Assembly (NCBI GenBank): GCA_917880885.1
Contig: OU862919.1
Coordinates: 10,558,001-10,622,000 of the forward strand
DNA from: Limnephilus marmoratus
Lineage: Eukaryota; Arthropoda; Insecta; Trichoptera; Limnephilidae
Length of the DNA stretch: 64,000 nucleotides
Reading direction: 5' to 3'
Shown here: piece after piece, positions 36,959 to 47,563 of the stretch
Numbering within the stretch: the first letter of the stretch is position 1
How the letters are laid out: each line of letters opens with the position of its first letter
Program-made: the position numbers and the translations under genes
The notes under the pieces: model-generated
The model's input: the letters and a program-made list of their open reading frames with translations, nothing else
Told to the model about the DNA's origin: nothing
The model's database searches: none

Positions 36959-37594
36959 CGTGTTTCAAATTGTAAATACGTATGAATTTTGTCGAGTTGA
37001 CTTGTTCTTCATAGTCTTCTGTGCGACGGTTTCATTTTGTTTTATCTATGTTTCCCGTGTGTATAACTAACTTGAATACATTATGAAACATTATTAATAC
37101 TATTTTAAACGGACTAAAAAAATATGTTGTTGATCTCATTTTAATTACTATAAAACCAACCACATTTTGCCTTTTCGCAACATAAAAACTATTAGCATTA
37201 ATGTAACATTTTTTGTAGAACTTCTGTGTTGGACGATTTAATATCAAATTGTAAAAAAGGGTACGGTTCGGGGGAATGGGGGATGTTTCCGAAACTACTT
37301 AGTTGCCTTTACATAAAATAATAGTATCTAGTTGTTGGGAAACAAAATGATTGTTTTCTGTACAAAATTAGGATTGAGCATATTAGTATTCTCACGATTG
37401 TGTTAACATTGTGAGTGCCTTTGTGTGGTTTGCATACAGCCATCACCATCTTTACCCGGGCCAGGACATTGAATGAAGTTGGCCGCCTATTTTATATGAT
37501 CCTTCTGTATTAGCTTGTGTCGCTCTCCATAGAAATAAAAAAATTGCCTCATTTTTAAGCGCATGGGGTCTCAAAAGTTGTAGATATTTTAAAA
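36959..37594. other. Intergenic, nothing recognised
   Basis: AT-rich sequence with no motif recognised. Confidence 0.4.
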
Positions 37595-38820
37595 CATGGG
37601 TCGGCAACCTTTTGTGGTCCAAGGGCCAAATTTTTGACGTGAGAACTTGCGCGGGCCGCACTCATTATCTCATTTGCCTAGGTAGTAGTTTTTATGAGAT
37701 CGAAATTTGCTCCAAGTCAACTTTAATGGGGGGGGGGGGGTGACATTACGTTATCCGGGGGGTGACATTACGTTATCCCGGGTGGCACCCATGCTAGCTA
37801 CACCACTGACAGTATAACTACAATATTACAGTTCTAAAAATAAAACGGTTTTCTTTTTTTACGACATTTATTTTGTTAAAATGGCTACATAAACAAAATG
37901 GTAATATAAATCATTTTTTAAGAAAGAGTAAAAGAAATGTCAAAGAAACTTCGAACAGAACTCAATGGGATTTTTGTTGTTGGATTTTACTTTCAAGTTC
38001 TTTAATATTTGCTTTCATTTTTGATGTGGAGACGCGTAGTATTGCGTCCAAATGTAAATGTGATAATCAAGAAGAGTGTTTGTTTTTCCGATAATTAAGA
38101 ATTGAAAAAGTTTGCTCACAAATATACGTACTACCAAACATAGTAATTATTATTTGCTGAACAAACCTTTTTAATTCTTTGTTCTTTTCGGAAGGCAAAC
38201 TCCCGTAGAAATCTACCAAGTTATTTTTTTCCTTAAATGCCATTTTAAGGATATTATCACTTTGCAAATCTATCATGTTGATTTGCAAATAGCTTGGTAC
38301 ATTATCGATATCTACTGCGAAGGGGTTTTCGAAAACCTCCATCTTGCATGGGATTTTTTTATACTCAGCAAATTGGTTTTCAAACTCAGTTTGATGTTGT
38401 AGTAATGCACTTTTCATGTTAGTATTTTCCCAAATAAAATTTATACCAGCTTCTTCTACTGCTTTCTTGCAATTTGGAAAATGATCGAGTTTCCTTTCAT
38501 CGATATGCTTGATAAACAATGATAGTTTAATTTCAAATGTTTTAACATCCGAATACATATGGCATATCAATTTATTTTTTCCCTGTAAACGAGAATTGAG
38601 TAGATTCAGTACGAACGAGTGGCGTTACCGGCGATCGACAACGTAATGAGGCGAGGTGCGAACTGCGGGTGGCTTCATTGTCGTCCTTTCCCTTCTCCTC
38701 GCTCCCCCTTCGCTAACCCTTTTACTCCGTTGTGTATGATATCGTCCGTCACGTGCGTTGCGGCGAGAATCTTGCGGGCCGCACCAAGACTCCTCGCGCG
38801 CCGCAGGTTGCCGACCCATG
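37595..38820 (-). mobile_element. Internally deleted hAT element
   Basis: The ends CATGGGTCGGCAACCT and AGGTTGCCGACCCATG are perfect inverted repeats of the kind seen in hAT families. The 8-bp flanks TTTTAAAA (37587-37594) and TTCTAAAA (38821-38828) are a target duplication with one change. GGGCCGC lies at both ends. At 1.2 kb only the C-terminal transposase remains. Confidence 0.85.
37880..38570 (-). pseudogene. hAT transposase, C-terminal part
   Basis: From 38570 on the minus strand an open frame of 167 residues encodes SLFIKHIDERKLDHFPNCKK, NPFAVDIDNVPSYLQINMID and LQSDNILKMAFKEKNNLVDF, then MFGSTYICEQTFSILNYRKN. The last block is the hAT dimerisation region (FGSTYxCEQxFS), as in ZBED/GTF2IRD2-like transposases. 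A stop at 38067 ends the frame, but homology continues faintly. The N-terminal BED finger and the first catalytic residues are gone. Confidence 0.8.
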
Positions 38821-38828
38821 TTCTAAAA

Positions 38829-39560
38829 CGTAAAAATAAATGAAATCGGTGTGCACTATTAGCTCGGAATAAATGGTCGGAAGTTAAAAAAAAAAACGTT
38901 TTCGTGATTTGGGAAAAAAATAAAACAAAGGGTTGTATATTATATTTTGTAGCACTTAATTTTTATTCCATAACTGCAGTACAAAGAACGCATAAAAATT
39001 CAAACATTTGTGATATGTGTGTTAAAAATATAAAAGGGGAAAAAAACAATTTTTCTGGATAAAATCAGTAATCTCATAGACTTACTTGTATTCATAAACT
39101 TCATTTTTTTTCTTCATTTTTGTCAGATATACACAGTTTTTAATAACAAACAAGCGTTAAAGGTTAAATTATTGTCAAAAGAATATTAAAATACACGTTT
39201 TAGGTGAGCACCATTGAAGTTGAAACACCAACACCGTTAAGTTAGAAGTATTCATAAAATATTTGCATCAGGATCATCGCCTATAGAAAAAAAAAATTTA
39301 GAGACTATCTGAAATTTACCATTCGAATGAGCACCATTAGTAAAGATTTGTGATTTTAACGGCCAAAAGTATTATCTATCGTGACATATTTTTGGGGTGT
39401 TGCGCTACCTCCTTTTTCAAGAAACCCCAAAATTATTAAATTAGGTACTTACCCCAAAAATTAATCCCGATAACCGATAGTAAATTTAAAAAATAATTTT
39501 TCAGATTTAGATCTATCAAAAATGTAAATAAAAGTAGTATAAATATATTTCAAATAAAGA
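38829..39560. other. Intergenic, nothing recognised
   Basis: AT-rich with short A and T runs; no repeat family or gene identified. Confidence 0.4.
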
Positions 39561-39574
39561 ATTCTACATATTAT

Positions 39575-39908
39575 AAATTAAAGTCCTCCGCCGCGTTCGT
39601 CTGTCCGTTCACGATAAACTCAAAAACTACTGAACGGATTTTCATGCGGTTTTCACCAAGTGGATGAGGAAGGTTTAGCTATATAATTAGGTTTTGTGTA
39701 AATTGGTTGAAATTTATAATATATAATAGGGAATGTATGTATGTGGTGGACGAGTGGGCTGGCAATCGGGCTGTGTGGATTTGATTTGTATGCAAATTAA
39801 CAGATGGCGGTGTGAGTTAATTTATCGTTGTTATAAATGCTGGATAACCATCCAGTAGATGGCGTTGTGTTTCGTTAGCCACAACAACGCGTGACCGGGT
39901 CAGATAGT
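39575..39908. mobile_element. Non-autonomous Helitron
   Basis: AAAGTCCTCCGCCGCGTTCG, then ACTCAAAAACTACTGAACGG and ATTTTCATGCGGTTTTCACC, is a typical insect Helitron 5' region. The 3' end reads GTGACCGGGTCAGATAG, close to the GGGTCAGCTAG end of 42655-49171 with its CTAG altered. Confidence 0.65.
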
Positions 39909-39914
39909 AATTAA

Positions 39915-40075
39915 TTCAATGAAGACAAAATTAGCGAAACTCTGGAAACAGAAAAATCAGAAAAAGATATTGTCACCTCTGGGACTGGAACCCAGGACTT
40001 TCGGCTTTCCGGGCCGTGACTCTACCAACTGATCTAAGGTGTCCTTATCCGCTTCGGTCATTTTTAACATTATCA
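39915..40075 (-). mobile_element. tRNA-derived SINE (second family)
   Basis: The minus strand has ACCTTAGATCAGTTGGTAGA (A box) and TGGGTTCCAGTCCCAG (B-box arm), then a short body with TTTCGCTAATTTTGTCTTCA. Partial copies: 40316-40400, 51425-51530 and 63960-64000. Confidence 0.6.
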
Positions 40076-40315
40076 TACTTCGACTAAGAACTATCAACAT
40101 TATCTTCATTTTCTTAACGCATATTTTATTGGCTGCTGTCTTTATGTACGATTGCAAGATTCAAACTCGAACTAAATGCTAACTAGATAGTGTCTGAATA
40201 AATTTTTATCCATTTTATTTTTAATATGCGACATCTATTGACTTTTTCTGCAAGTCTAGAATGAATATTTATTTTAATTTTAACTATATGAGTAAAACCT
40301 CAAATTGTAATATTA

Positions 40316-40430
40316 AATTAAATGAAGACAATATTAGCGAAACTCAATTGAAAATCTGGAAACAAAAAAATCATTGTTACCTCCGGAACTTGAACTTCAT
40401 TTAATTAAATATTAATTACAATTTGAGGTT
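40316..40430. mobile_element. Partial SINE of the 39915 family
   Basis: ATGAAGACAATATTAGCGAA and TGTTACCTCCGGAACTTGAA repeat the body and B-box arm of the 39915 copy. AATTAAATGAAG flanks recur inverted around it. Confidence 0.5.
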
Positions 40431-40801
40431 TTACTAATAAAGTTAAAAATAAAAATATTTTTTTTAATAAAGTTTTTAGTAAATCCCGATAAAATAATCA
40501 TTGTTTACGAAACATGTTGATTTTTTAAGCAAGTCGTTAAAACTGAGTATTTTATTAATTTTGAATTAAAATGGTGTCTCAAAACAAGGTTGCTGTGTTT
40601 CTAGAAAGAATTATTAATAATTATTAAAATAAAATAATTTTGGTAACTACTTTATCGCTCATCTTATATCTTCTTATCTTATATATATATTAATTTTTCG
40701 AAGAAAACTTCTTCTAACAGGTTGTTACTTTGTGATGTCATTATTTATTTATTAAAAGAAAATAACTTAGTTTACATCACTTTATTTTTTATATTTTATA
40801 G

Positions 40802-40858
40802 GTACTATCAACATGTTTCGTGAACCATGTTCACTTCTTCAGGAATAAAAGTATACTA
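40802..40858 (-). ncRNA. Hammerhead-like motif B, left arm
   Basis: Minus strand: CTGAAGA, extra A, GTGAAC-ATG-GTTCAC, GAAA, CATGTT, GAT. Identical core to 42550-42576. Confidence 0.45.
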
Positions 40859-40962
40859 AAGTTAAAAAATTAATTATAGATTACATATGGAGAGAAGAAA
40901 TTGAAGGAGGGGGAAGGGTTGACAATGGTGGGAGTTTCGAAAAATTGGGGATTACCAAGCTA

Positions 40963-41592
40963 TTAGAAAGGCCGGTTAAGTGGGAAGATATTTAAAACAG
41001 GGTTAACAAAAATTTTTTGCTTATTAATTATGTCAGCTTTTGAATTTACATTTTTTCTTATTCCTAAAATTTCTAAATTATTGATTTGCGATGTTTTATA
41101 TCCTGTATGTAATATTTGAAGACCTGAATTTATGTCAAAGCTATGATCATATTTTAATAAATGGTCTGCAAACTCAGAATCGCTATTGCCATTTAGTGCT
41201 CTGAGGTGCTCTTTAACCCTAATCTCAAAGTTTCTATAAGTTCTACCTATATAAAACGAACTACAATCATTACAACTGAGTTTGTAAACCCCTGATTTTT
41301 TGGTATTAATTTCGCTATCTTTATTGTTGAGTATATATTTCTTCAATTTGTTATTTGTGTAAAACGCTGGTTGAATAGTACCGGGAATATTTATACTAAT
41401 AATTTTTGACGTATCGTTGTCGACAAATAAAATTCTACGCCAATGTTTATTGTTATCTTTAGAAATAGGGTAAATATATAATTTGAAAAAATTCTGTTTA
41501 ATTTTTTTATTTAGTATTTCATCTATCAAATTAGAAGAATAGCCATTATTAATTGCTATTTGCTTTATGAGATTTAATTCGAAATTATAGTA
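40963..41592 (-). CDS. Penelope GIY-YIG endonuclease part, left copy
   Basis: Begins near EFNLIKQIAINNGYSSN with no start of its own and runs 188+ residues to a stop. It carries KSGVYKLSCNDCSSFYIGRT with YRNFEIRVKEHLRA and HLLKYDHSFDIN: the C-x2-C knuckle, G-V-Y...Y-I-G and R...E-H of GIY-YIG nucleases in Penelope-like retroelements. The reverse transcriptase domain is absent. It differs from the right copy at a handful of positions (for example SINIPG versus SKNIPS). Truncated 5', as usual for retroelement copies; the frame is intact, suggesting recent insertion. Confidence 0.85.
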   Translation of the reverse strand, partial: YYNFELNLIKQIAINNGYSSNLIDEILNKKIKQNFFKLYIYPISKDNNKHWRRILFVDNDTSKIISINIPGTIQPAFYTNNKLKKYILNNKDSEINTKKSGVYKLSCNDCSSFYIGRTYRNFEIRVKEHLRALNGNSDSEFADHLLKYDHSFDINSGLQILHTGYKTSQINNLEILGIRKNVNSKADIINKQKIFVNPVLNIFPLNRPF

Positions 41593-41619
41593 TTATAATA
41601 TTTTAAATTAAATAAGAGT

Positions 41620-42429
41620 TTAAATTTCTTAGATTTAAATTTAACATTAACAGGTACAAAAATAGATTTCACTATTTTCCGTAAAGATACGTATACTGAT
41701 ATTGTTATACACAATTCTTCAAATCATCCCTTTTCTCAAAAACTAGCGGCTTTCCACTCTATGATTAATAGACTAATTACAATTCCTTTGTCAGCTCTTA
41801 ACTATAATTTCGAATTAAATCTCATAAAGCAAATAGCAATTAATAATGGCTATTCTTCTAATTTGATAGATGAAATACTAAATAAAAAAATTAAACAGAA
41901 TTTTTTCAAATTATATATTTACCCTATTTCTAAAGATAACAATAAACATTGGCGTAGAATTTTATTTGTCGACAACGATACGTCAAAAATTATTAGTAAA
42001 AATATTCCCAGTACTATTCAACCAGCGTTTTACACAAATAACAAATTGAAGAAATATATACTCAACAATAAAGATAGCGAAATTAATACCAAAAAATCAG
42101 GGGTTTACAAACTCAATTGTAATGATTGTAGTTCGTTTTATATAGGTAGAACTTATAGAAACTTTGAGATTAGGGTTAAAGAGCACCTCAGAGCACTAAA
42201 TGGCAATAGCGATTCTGAGTTTGCAGACCATTTATTAAAATATGATCATAGCTTTGACATAAATTCAGGTCTTCAAATATTACATGCAGGATATAAAACA
42301 TCGCAAATCAATAATTTAGAAATTTTAGAAATAAGAAAAAATGTAAATTCAAAAGCTGACATAATTAATAAGCAAAAATTTTTTGTTAACCCTGTTTTAA
42401 ATATCTTCCCACTTAACCGGCCTTTCTAA
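41620..42429 (+). CDS. Penelope GIY-YIG endonuclease part, right copy
   Basis: The open frame starts without an initiator near LNFLDLNLTLTGTKIDFTIF (41620) and continues RKDTYTDIVIHNSSNHPFSQ, a block that follows the RT palm in Penelope proteins, through NRLITIPLSALNYNFELNLI to the GIY-YIG module (SGVYKLNCNDCSSFYIGRT, RVKEHLRALNGNSDSEFADH). It ends FPLNRPF with a stop at 42429. It has about 45 more N-terminal residues than the left copy. The RT domain itself is missing. Confidence 0.85.
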   Translation, partial: LNFLDLNLTLTGTKIDFTIFRKDTYTDIVIHNSSNHPFSQKLAAFHSMINRLITIPLSALNYNFELNLIKQIAINNGYSSNLIDEILNKKIKQNFFKLYIYPISKDNNKHWRRILFVDNDTSKIISKNIPSTIQPAFYTNNKLKKYILNNKDSEINTKKSGVYKLNCNDCSSFYIGRTYRNFEIRVKEHLRALNGNSDSEFADHLLKYDHSFDINSGLQILHAGYKTSQINNLEILEIRKNVNSKADIINKQKFFVNPVLNIFPLNRPF

Positions 42430-42534
42430 TAGCTTGGTAATCCCCAATTTTTCGAAACTCCCACCATTGTCAACCCTTCCCCCTCCATCAATTTCTTCTC
42501 TCCATATGTAATCTATAATTAATTTTTTAACTTT

Positions 42535-42595
42535 AGTATACTTTTATTCCTGAAGAAGTGAACATGGTTCACGAAACATGTTGATAGTATAAAAT
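42535..42595 (+). ncRNA. Hammerhead-like motif B, right arm
   Basis: CTGAAGA (42550-42556), extra A, helix II GTGAAC/GTTCAC with loop ATG, GAAA (42573-42576), CATGTT, GAT. Helix I can pair TATACT upstream with AGTATA downstream. Confidence 0.5.
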
Positions 42596-42799
42596 ATAAA
42601 AAATAAAGTGATGTAAACTAAGTTATTTTCTTTTAATAAATTATACAACATATATTAATAAAAATGAATCGCCGAAATGTATGTACTCGCATAACTTCCG
42701 AATGACTGCACCAAATTGGATAATTCTTTTTTTGTTGTGTTCGTTATTGTCAGGACAAGGTTTGTATGAAAGAAAATTTAAAAAAATCAAACAATTTTT

Positions 42800-43140
42800 T
42801 TTTAAATGTCATAATATGAAAGGTTAGTGCGTGAATGAGACAGAAGACTATGAGAGATCTTCAGTATGTTAACAAAAAGTTTGTATTAAAAAAACAAAAA
42901 AAAAAAAAAAAAAAAAAAAATTTATAATCACATAAGTTTATTTTTTTAATATCATAAAATATGAAAAGTGAGTGAGTGAATGAGACGGAAGAGTGTGAGA
43001 GATCTTCAATATATTGACAAAAGGTTTGAATGAAAGAAAATTTTAAAAAATCAAACAGAATTTTTTTTATAATCTCATAATATGAAAAGTGAGCGAGTAA
43101 ATGAAACGGAAGACTGTGGGAGATCTTCAATATATTGACA
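42800..43140. repeat. Tandem repeat in Helitron 5' region, 3 units
   Basis: Three diverged units of ~115-140 bp with AATATGAAAAGTGAGTGAGT and GAGAGATCTTCAATATATTG. The middle junction holds a 25-bp A run (42893-42920). Confidence 0.7.
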
Positions 43141-43292
43141 CAAAATAACACATTGACGTTTAGTTACTCAGCCAGCAGTTTGATAAATTCAAACAGATTA
43201 TACGTCATAATGTCAATCTATTCATACTGTCAATATGGTGACATTAATTCATATACATACAACAATTACCGCTTCTTTAGCAACAGCAAAAA

Positions 43293-43800
43293 AATGCCAC
43301 CAGTGAGGCGTCAAAATATCGGTCGGCATACGTATAACGCAAGTCGAAATCATAATCTTCGAGGTAATAAGACTGAAGAGAGTTGGCAGCGTTTGGAGGC
43401 AAATAAAATGAGAATTTCTCAAGCGAGATCTTTCGCGACTCCTGAAGAACCCATACCATCGACTTCAAGCGAGAGACAACAAAACGTAACAATTACCTAC
43501 GAACGTTTGGCTTTCAGATATTATGATTCAACAGTAGATTACGCCGGCGATACCTCGGTCGATTTTGGAACAATGAGCACTATTTGTCAATATTGCAATG
43601 CTTTGAAATTTCAACTCGAATCGCCAGGATTATGTTGTGCGAATGGAAAGGTCAAATTAACAAAACTGACGACGCCACCTGAACCACTGAATTCATTACT
43701 TTCAGGGCAAGAACCTCTATCAAAGAATTTCTTGCAGAATATTCAAAATTACAACAGTGTGTTCCAATTGAAGAACGTGGTTTCAATCCAACTTTTAATG
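43293..43800 (+). pseudogene. Helitron RepHel protein, N-terminal part
   Basis: From ATG at 43293: MPPVRRQNIGRHTYNASRNH, ERLAFRYYDSTVDYAGDTSV, then CQYCNALKFQLESPGLCCAN and GKVKLTKLTTPPEPLNSLLS. The C-x2-C...C-C cluster and the 'GLCC.gGKV.L' block mark the N-terminal zinc finger of Helitron replicase/helicase proteins. A frame change near 43765 moves IEERGFNPTF to another frame. The sequence then meets GTATTT at 43800. Rep HUH motifs, which should follow, are absent before or after the interruption. Confidence 0.8.
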
Positions 43801-44417
43801 TATTTTTTTTATTCGGTGACACACATTATTCACATCCATTGCAACATAAAACCTATATATATGAAAATTCCATTGTGGCTCATAAATGAAGATTTTTTAA
43901 CCCTAGAAAAATAATCATATTTTGATGTACGGTAAAATTGACGCGTGAGTTTTAACTCGCTGTAATATTTTATTAAGGGCCACTAACCAGCCAGCGGTCG
44001 AGAATTCAAAATTCGTCGAAAGATGTTCTTACGATCGTACAGGGTGGTTCCAATGAGAAAGATTGATTATTCTCCCTACCAGTTTTTTTTAAATAACTCA
44101 ATATCGATTTTATTTCATTAAAAATTTGCTATAATTTATACCTACATTCAAAAATGCTGAAAGACGTGATGATAAAACCAGGGCCGTATTTACACTTTTC
44201 ATCAGTATAGGCCACTTCTTTAGCGCCGCCCCTTCCTCCTTCTTAGCTTCCTCCTCCGCCACCTACCATGATCACTCACTTGTAGGTTTATAAATATTCT
44301 AATATACGTTAAGTGGGTATTCAAAAATGAAATAAAGAATGAATTATTCGTAAAATAAAAGCGTAACATGAAACAAGAATTACAATTTTTACGGGATTTT
44401 TTATTTGACAAAATCAT

Positions 44418-44654
44418 TTATAATAGCTTCATAGTTGCTTCTCTGCATAGAAGATCCGAAGAGTAAAGTTCTTCTTGCAATAATGATGACCTTTGATATT
44501 TCTTCACTCGCTTTAAACAGGAAAACCTCCTTTCTCCAGAACAATTTGCGACAGGAGTGCAAAGTGCAACGCGGAGAGCTATATCCAAGTTTGGGTAAAC
44601 GTTGCGCAGAGACTGAGCTTTTTCTGAGACTCTCCGTGATGAAAGTTCACCCAT
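44418..44654 (-). pseudogene. hAT transposase C-terminal fragment
   Basis: Minus strand: SLRNVYPNLDIALRVALCTP, VANCSGERRFSCLKRVKKYQ, RSSLLQEELYSSDLLCREAT. The 'YPNL..AL...L..PV..CS.ERSFS.LKR.K...RS' pattern is the hAT dimerisation domain of ZMYM/KRBA-like transposases. It lies close to the left end, where the C-terminus of a minus-strand transposase should be. Upstream continuity is broken by an insertion and T-rich sequence. Confidence 0.8.
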
Positions 44655-44819
44655 TTTTTTTTTTTTTTTTTCTTTGAAGTATTATTCCTTATGCCTTCGC
44701 ATATGCCTTTTTTCTAATTCAGATCTCAGCCAGGAAGTTGTTTCAATACCCTCATTTGATATTTCGTCTATAGAGTTTTTTCTCTAAGGGTCATCTTACT
44801 CTGAATGTCGTCCTCACAT

Positions 44820-45490
44820 TGCTAAAGTGCGCTGTTAGCATCGGCGCTACTTGCGGCCAACGCCAAACCCAAAACCTGGAAAGGACATGCAATAAACAGG
44901 CCAGCGGCTAGCTCAGCACAGCCGGCGCGAGCAAGGTCCCTCTTAAACCCAGGGCGAGTGTTTGTGGTTCGCTTGTAAATTCCTACTTCCCTTCCTTTCC
45001 TCAAAATCTCCAGGTCTCCTTCCTCAATCAGAACACAGTTGTTATGCACGTAAAGGGTTTTATTCATTTAAAGGTGAACAGGGTTATACAAAAAGCCAGC
45101 CTCGGCACTATACACATGGGTATTTGGCTATCTCTAATAATCCTATCATAACGGGGGGGCCTTTTCTCAACTCTCTACACGTATTTAGTGAATTTAAATG
45201 TCAGTTCTTAGCACACAGAGGGGAAGCAAGGTTCATTTGTACTCACAAGCAGGAAATAGGCAGTCGTCAGACAGGTACTGGTAGGCGTAAGCCTCTTCGT
45301 GCACAATTCACATTTAAAGTAAACATCGCGAGCGTTTACGGAGAGCGCCTAGCGCGAAACACGGGGAACACAGTTGTTACGCCCAAGGCCGGCGGAGGAA
45401 TGAATGCGGGGTGCCGTTCGGCCTCGGGCCACGGACTGCGCGTGCGGGGAGGGGGGGCGGAGAGGGGCGGTGCGGCGAGTTAGTGCACTG
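44820..45490. other. GC-rich block of unknown origin inside the hAT
   Basis: Unusually GC-rich for this window (45300-45490 especially). It contains GAACACAGTTGTTATGCACG and GAACACAGTTGTTACGCCCA 330 bp apart, but no coding motif. Could be an inserted LTR-like or promoter-like sequence. Confidence 0.35.
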
Positions 45491-45493
45491 GGG

Positions 45494-45817
45494 TCAATTC
45501 GCTAGCTCCTCGCACGGAACCCAATTCCGTAAGTTTCGTAACGTAACAGCGCTCATTTTAATTGCACTTTCTTCGAAATAATCAAAGTTTTCTTGTTCTG
45601 GTATAATAAACTCGAGAAAAGATCCACAAAAATCAGATACCGTCAGTAAATCAACAGATGAGCTCTGAATCTGAGCACTCACTTTATTTAGTCTTTCCAA
45701 AATAGCATTCCAAAATAGATTAGTAACCAAATAAAGATAGCCCACTGCCCAAGCATTTTTTGTGAAATATTCGCACCTTAATAGCACGATGCAATCCGCG
45801 GTGCCGTACGGGATCAC
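45494..45817 (-). pseudogene. hAT transposase internal fragment
   Basis: Minus strand: LFWNAILERLNKVSAQIQSS, SVDLLTVSDFCGSFLEFIIP and FDYFEESAIKMSA, resembling the region between the catalytic core and the dimerisation domain in the same hAT group. Frame broken at both ends. Confidence 0.6.
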
Positions 45818-45835
45818 TGGGCGTCTAAAGGTTCA

Positions 45836-46556
45836 TTTAAGGGGGGTTATTTAAAAGGCTATTTTTTTTCATAAATGATGGTAAAACTATTCAAAAATAT
45901 CTATCTGAAAATTTCAAACCAAAATTCCACGCCATTTAAAAGTTATATGCGTTTGAGTGAGTGTCCCTCGGTCGAACTACCACTATTTTACTGCCACTCT
46001 AATTTTCAAACGCATTTTTCTCAAAACCACTTTTTTCGAATTTGTGTAACCTCTAGCTCCTACAGTTTTTTATCAATCTTTATCAAACTCAGCTCATAGT
46101 TTCTTTATATAAATGCGCTCTATTTGAACCTAATTTATTTTAACATTTTTTTATGGCAAAAAAGTTCAAAGAATGGGAAAAAATCATAAGTAGTAAATTT
46201 TCACATTTCTCAAAAAAATATTAATTTTCGATTTTTCTGTAAAAAGTGAGGTTCAAATAGAAGAAACACTTTAAAAAAAATTTTTTTTTTTGAAAAATTG
46301 ATTTCGGATGAAAATTGTGACCTCCAGGAGTTACACAAATTGTCCAGCCGGATGGCGACTTATAATGCGCGGCAATTGATATTTCATTTATTTTTTGAGG
46401 AAAATATTTGATTAAAATATACTCTTGAATACACATATTATGTAAAATGACTGCAAGGTATAAATAAAAAAATACATATTCCTTATGTATTTAAAAGAAT
46501 CGTGAAAATCACTAAAAATACGAGGTCCTGCACCTGTTTCTCCCCTTAAACGCTCG
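45836..46556. mobile_element. MITE nested in the hAT
   Basis: TTTAAGGGGGG near 45837 and CTCCCCTTAAAC near 46540 are inverted ends. The flanks on both sides share GTACGGGATCACTGGGCGTC (45806 and 46625), so ~60 bp is duplicated around it. Confidence 0.5.
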
Positions 46557-47563
46557 TGCAATAAAGGGAGTCCCATGCCAAAGCCTTTTTTTGTGAAATA
46601 TTCGAACCACTATCACCGGTCCCGTACGGGATCACTGGGCGTCTAAAGATTGATAGATTTAAAACTCTAACTATCCTTAGTGACTTTTTTGTTGTTGTTT
46701 ATAATCGTACATAAAATTAACGGGTTACCAAAGCGGGCGAGCGCCGCCCCCTGAACTCTGCCGCCCCTAGGCCGCGGCCTATAAGGCCTATTGACAAATC
46801 CAGGACTGGATAAAACTATTAAAATTATGTACTATTTGTAATTATTTTTCGATCATACGACCTAGGTTATAGTTTTATTATACAAAAAATAAACATATTT
46901 TCTCATAATTCAAAACAAAACTTTACCAGGTAAAAGAACAATCTTTCGAAATCAATTTATACGTTTTTGTGGAAAAGATTCAAGACGGCTAAATTTTATT
47001 TAAAAATGACAATATATTTCCCGTCTTATCTGGTTATTCCCTCTTAAGTTAATTGATAGGAATAAACCAATCGGTATTATATTATTACAAACAAATGAAA
47101 TAAGAAATACGACGTTTTGTGAATATATTTATTTGTTTTATTAAAAAAAAACAAAAAGTGAAACTTCTTCAATAATCAACCATACTTGAAATATTTTTTT
47201 TTCTCAAATCACTTATTTTTTACAAATAATCAGCCATTTTGACTAATGTACTAAATAATTAATATATATTATATTTAATAATAGCATATAGTTGTACAAA
47301 AATACATCAGATACATTTTTGGAACGAATCAATATTATGCTTTTTGACACAAGCGGTCATCATATCTCAAAATTGGTGACACCTATCTCAGCCACGCGTG
47401 CGCCCCACGGAAGGCCCAAGCAGCAAGTGAGATGTCTGAAAAGCACAGCGATGGAATCGCACTAATTTGAACGAGAGTGCAATAATTCTAACATGCATGC
47501 GTAATTTTTCCGTAGACTATCTTTCCAGGGTTAATTTTTTTTTTCTTATTTTCAATATTACAG

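Larger units (their letters stand above)
40749..42638. mobile_element. Penelope-like element, head-to-head pair B
   Basis: Left arm 40749-41592 (minus) and right arm (plus) ending at 42638 are over 95% alike by eye and share their outer ends TTTATTAAAAGAAAATAAC. The right arm extends further 5' than the left. Both point outward with 3' ends CCTGAAGAAGTGAACATGG. Each encodes the connector and GIY-YIG region of a Penelope protein. Confidence 0.85.
44179..46808 (-). mobile_element. hAT element with perfect 8-bp target duplication
   Basis: Ends CAGGGCCGTATTTACAC and the inverse of TTGACAAATCCAGGACTG. GATAAAAC flanks it on both sides (44171-44178, 46809-46816). Two minus-strand transposase pieces lie inside, with a GC-rich block and a nested MITE. 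Confidence 0.85.
43973..47047. mobile_element. TTAA-type MITE split by a hAT
   Basis: Left part 43973-44178 (TTAAGGGCCACTAACCAGCC) and right part 46809-47047 (to GGTTATTCCCTCTTAA) together make one ~450-bp copy of the family at 59685, a little shorter than its relatives. Confidence 0.75.
43800..47563 (+). other. Interruption of the Helitron coding region (intron-like)
   Basis: Begins GTATTT, ends TATTACAG, and joins FNPTFN directly to IQEQIHYRAG, exactly as uninterrupted Helitron proteins read. It may be a real intron that later received a MITE and a hAT, or splice-like borders by chance. 43920-43972 and 47048-47563 show no recognised feature. Confidence 0.45.

Noticed and set aside
44962..45483. 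173-residue plus-strand open frame in the GC-rich block
   Set aside because: GC-rich sequence lacks stops by composition; no domain or codon-like pattern recognised.
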